Positions 13,249-14,723 of a DNA stretch of 14,723 nt are shown here, one piece after another; position 1 is the first letter of the stretch, and every line of letters starts with the position of its first letter. The position numbers were made by a program, and so were the translations under genes. The stretch is from Mollicutes bacterium (GTDB lineage: Bacteria; Bacillota_I; Bacilli_A; RF39; UBA660). Location: the NCBI GenBank assembly GCA_012510695.1, contig JAAZHN010000137.1, positions 1 through 14,723 on the forward strand, read 5' to 3'. The notes beneath the pieces are model-generated. The model was not told where the DNA came from and did no database searches. It was given only the letters and a program-made list of their open reading frames with translations.

Positions 13249-14723
13249 ATGAAAATTGGTTTTGATAATGAGAAATACATCAAACAACAAAGTAATAAAA
13301 TCAAAGAAAGAATGAAAAAGTATGACACTCTCTATTTAGAGGTTGGTGGAAAATTAGTTGATGATAATCATGCTTCAAGAGTTCTTCCTGGTTTTAAAAA
13401 AGATTCAAAATTAAAAATGTTAGAGCAACTTAAAGAAAAGCTTGAATTTATTTTTGTTATCAACGCTAGTGATATTGAAAGTAATAAAATTCGTGGTGAT
13501 TATGGAATCACCTATGAAAACTACTTATTTAAAACAATCGATGATTTTAGAAAAATTGGTTTTAAAATTAACTCAGTTGTTGTCACTTTATATAACAATC
13601 AAAAAGGAGCCAAAAGTTTTGCTCAAAAATTAGAAAATAAAAAGATTAAAACCTATTTTCATACATTTACTAAAGGATATCCAACTGATATAGATATTAT
13701 TGTAAGTGATGAAGGTTACGGAGCTAATCCTTATATAAAAACAACAAGACCTTTAGTTGTTATTACCTCACCAGGAGCTAACTCAGGTAAACTAGCTACT
13801 TCCTTATCCCAACTTTATCATGAATATAAAAAAGGTAATAAAGCGGGCTATGCAAAGTTAGAAACCTTCCCTGTTTGGGATCTTCCGATTAAACACCCTT
13901 TAAATGTTGCTTATGAAGCTTCAACAGCTAACCTTAAAGATTTAAATATGATCGATTCATTCCACCTTGAAGCCTATGGGAAAACTGCAGTTAATTATAA
14001 TCGCGATCTAGAGGTATTCCCAATTTTAAGAAACATCTTATACAAAATAACAGGCACAAATGTCTATAAATCCCCGACTGAAATGGGTATTAATATGATT
14101 AGTGAATGTATTACTAATAATAAAATAGTTGAAACAGCAGCAAAACAAGAAATAATTAGAAGATATTATGATGCCCTTTGTGATTATAAAAAAGGCATTG
14201 AAACTCATGATGTTGCTAGTAGAATTAAAGTTTTAATGGATGAGATTAAAATAACTCCTGACATCAGAAAAGTTATTGCTAAATGTTTAGATAAAAGTAT
14301 AGCTGAAAATACCCATGTAGTTTCTTTAGAACTACCCAATGGTAAAATCATAACAGGTAAAGAATCTAAACTACTAAGTGCTTCAAGTGCTTTAGTTCTT
14401 AATGCAATTAAAGAATTAACTAAAATTCCTGATGATGCAGACCTTTTATCTAAATCAATTTTAAACCCAATTTTAAAATATAAACCCCTTTTATTTGATA
14501 AAAGCAAAAAAGCCTTATCATTACAAGAAGTTTATATTGCCCTTTCGATTTGTTCGGCAACTAACCCAATTATTGATAAAGCTTTAATTAGTTTAGATAA
14601 ATTAGCTCACTGTGAAGCCCATGCATCTTACATGTTAACTAATGGTGATTTACAATTTATAAAAGGACTAGATATAAATCTAACTTGTGAACCTAATTAT
14701 TACTCAGATGATTTATATATAGA
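13249..14723 (+). CDS. UPF0371/DUF1846 family protein, 3' end cut by the window (491 aa visible)
   Basis: Closely resembles the UPF0371 (DUF1846) family of about 495-505 residues, widespread in Firmicutes and of unknown biochemical function. Family blocks recognised: the N-terminus with LYLEVGGKLVDDNHASRVLPGF (29-49), RGDYGITYE, VVTLYNNQ, KGYPTDID (143-149), the glycine-rich ITSPGANSGKLATSLSQLYH (172-191), YAKLETFPVWDLP..HP.N.AYEA, MIDSFHLEAYGKTAVNYNRD, and PTEMGINM. The SPGANSGK loop looks like a phosphate-binding loop but is not a standard Walker A. The frame stays open to the window edge; by comparison with homologues only a few codons are missing. Start: ATG at 13249, 5 nt after AAGGGTGA. 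Transcribed away from the dcw cluster with its own promoter; no link to division is evident. Confidence 0.93.
   Translation, partial: MKIGFDNEKYIKQQSNKIKERMKKYDTLYLEVGGKLVDDNHASRVLPGFKKDSKLKMLEQLKEKLEFIFVINASDIESNKIRGDYGITYENYLFKTIDDFRKIGFKINSVVVTLYNNQKGAKSFAQKLENKKIKTYFHTFTKGYPTDIDIIVSDEGYGANPYIKTTRPLVVITSPGANSGKLATSLSQLYHEYKKGNKAGYAKLETFPVWDLPIKHPLNVAYEASTANLKDLNMIDSFHLEAYGKTAVNYNRDLEVFPILRNILYKITGTNVYKSPTEMGINMISECITNNKIVETAAKQEIIRRYYDALCDYKKGIETHDVASRIKVLMDEIKITPDIRKVIAKCLDKSIAENTHVVSLELPNGKIITGKESKLLSASSALVLNAIKELTKIPDDADLLSKSILNPILKYKPLLFDKSKKALSLQEVYIALSICSATNPIIDKALISLDKLAHCEAHASYMLTNGDLQFIKGLDINLTCEPNYYSDDLYI

Noticed and set aside
13442..13633. Second plus-strand frame inside the DUF1846 gene
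   Set aside because: Lies wholly in a different frame of a well-conserved gene and has no start signals.
14205..14507. Minus-strand open frame of 100 codons opposite the DUF1846 gene
   Set aside because: Antisense to conserved DUF1846 codons; no ribosome binding site or recognisable product.

Overview
The window is AT-rich DNA from a low-GC Firmicute, most likely a Bacilli-type lineage near the Mollicutes/Erysipelotrichales boundary (for example RF39- or Izemoplasma-like). It carries a rearranged division and cell wall (dcw) cluster. TGA is used as a stop (murG and murB both end in TGA) and tryptophan is TGG, so the code is standard rather than the Mycoplasma code. The lineage assignment is inference from composition, gene content and protein similarity to Bacillus-type homologues. 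No rRNA, tRNA, CRISPR array or insertion sequence was seen.

Layout. At the left end a small plus-strand zinc-ribbon gene (58-234) meets the cluster tail-to-tail at a bidirectional terminator. Everything from 279 to 13067 is on the minus strand. In transcription order it is mraZ, rsmH, ftsL, pbpB (PBP2B type with PASTA domains), an unrecognised single-pass membrane protein, terminator; mraY, cysS, terminator; murG, murB, divIB/ftsQ, queH, ftsA, ftsZ, terminator. At the right end a plus-strand UPF0371/DUF1846 gene (13249 onward, cut by the window a few codons before its expected end) diverges from mraZ.

How it works together. MraY and MurG make lipid I and lipid II, MurB makes UDP-MurNAc, PBP2B cross-links septal wall, FtsL and DivIB form the membrane divisome with it, and FtsA/FtsZ form the cytoplasmic ring. 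MraZ is the cluster's transcription regulator and RsmH methylates 16S rRNA. Two genes have no division role: cysS (cysteinyl-tRNA synthetase) and queH (epoxyqueuosine reductase), both tRNA-related. murD, murE, murF, ftsW and sepF are absent from this stretch.

Regulation. The mraZ promoter carries four direct repeats with TGG cores spaced exactly 10 bp, lying between the -10 box and the start codon: a convincing MraZ operator. Two intrinsic terminators inside the cluster suggest three transcription units, and a perfect TATAAT lies just upstream of murG. Genes within units are tightly packed: ATGA and TAATG overlaps, a 26-nt overlap, and three junctions where the upstream stop codon is part of the next gene's Shine-Dalgarno sequence.
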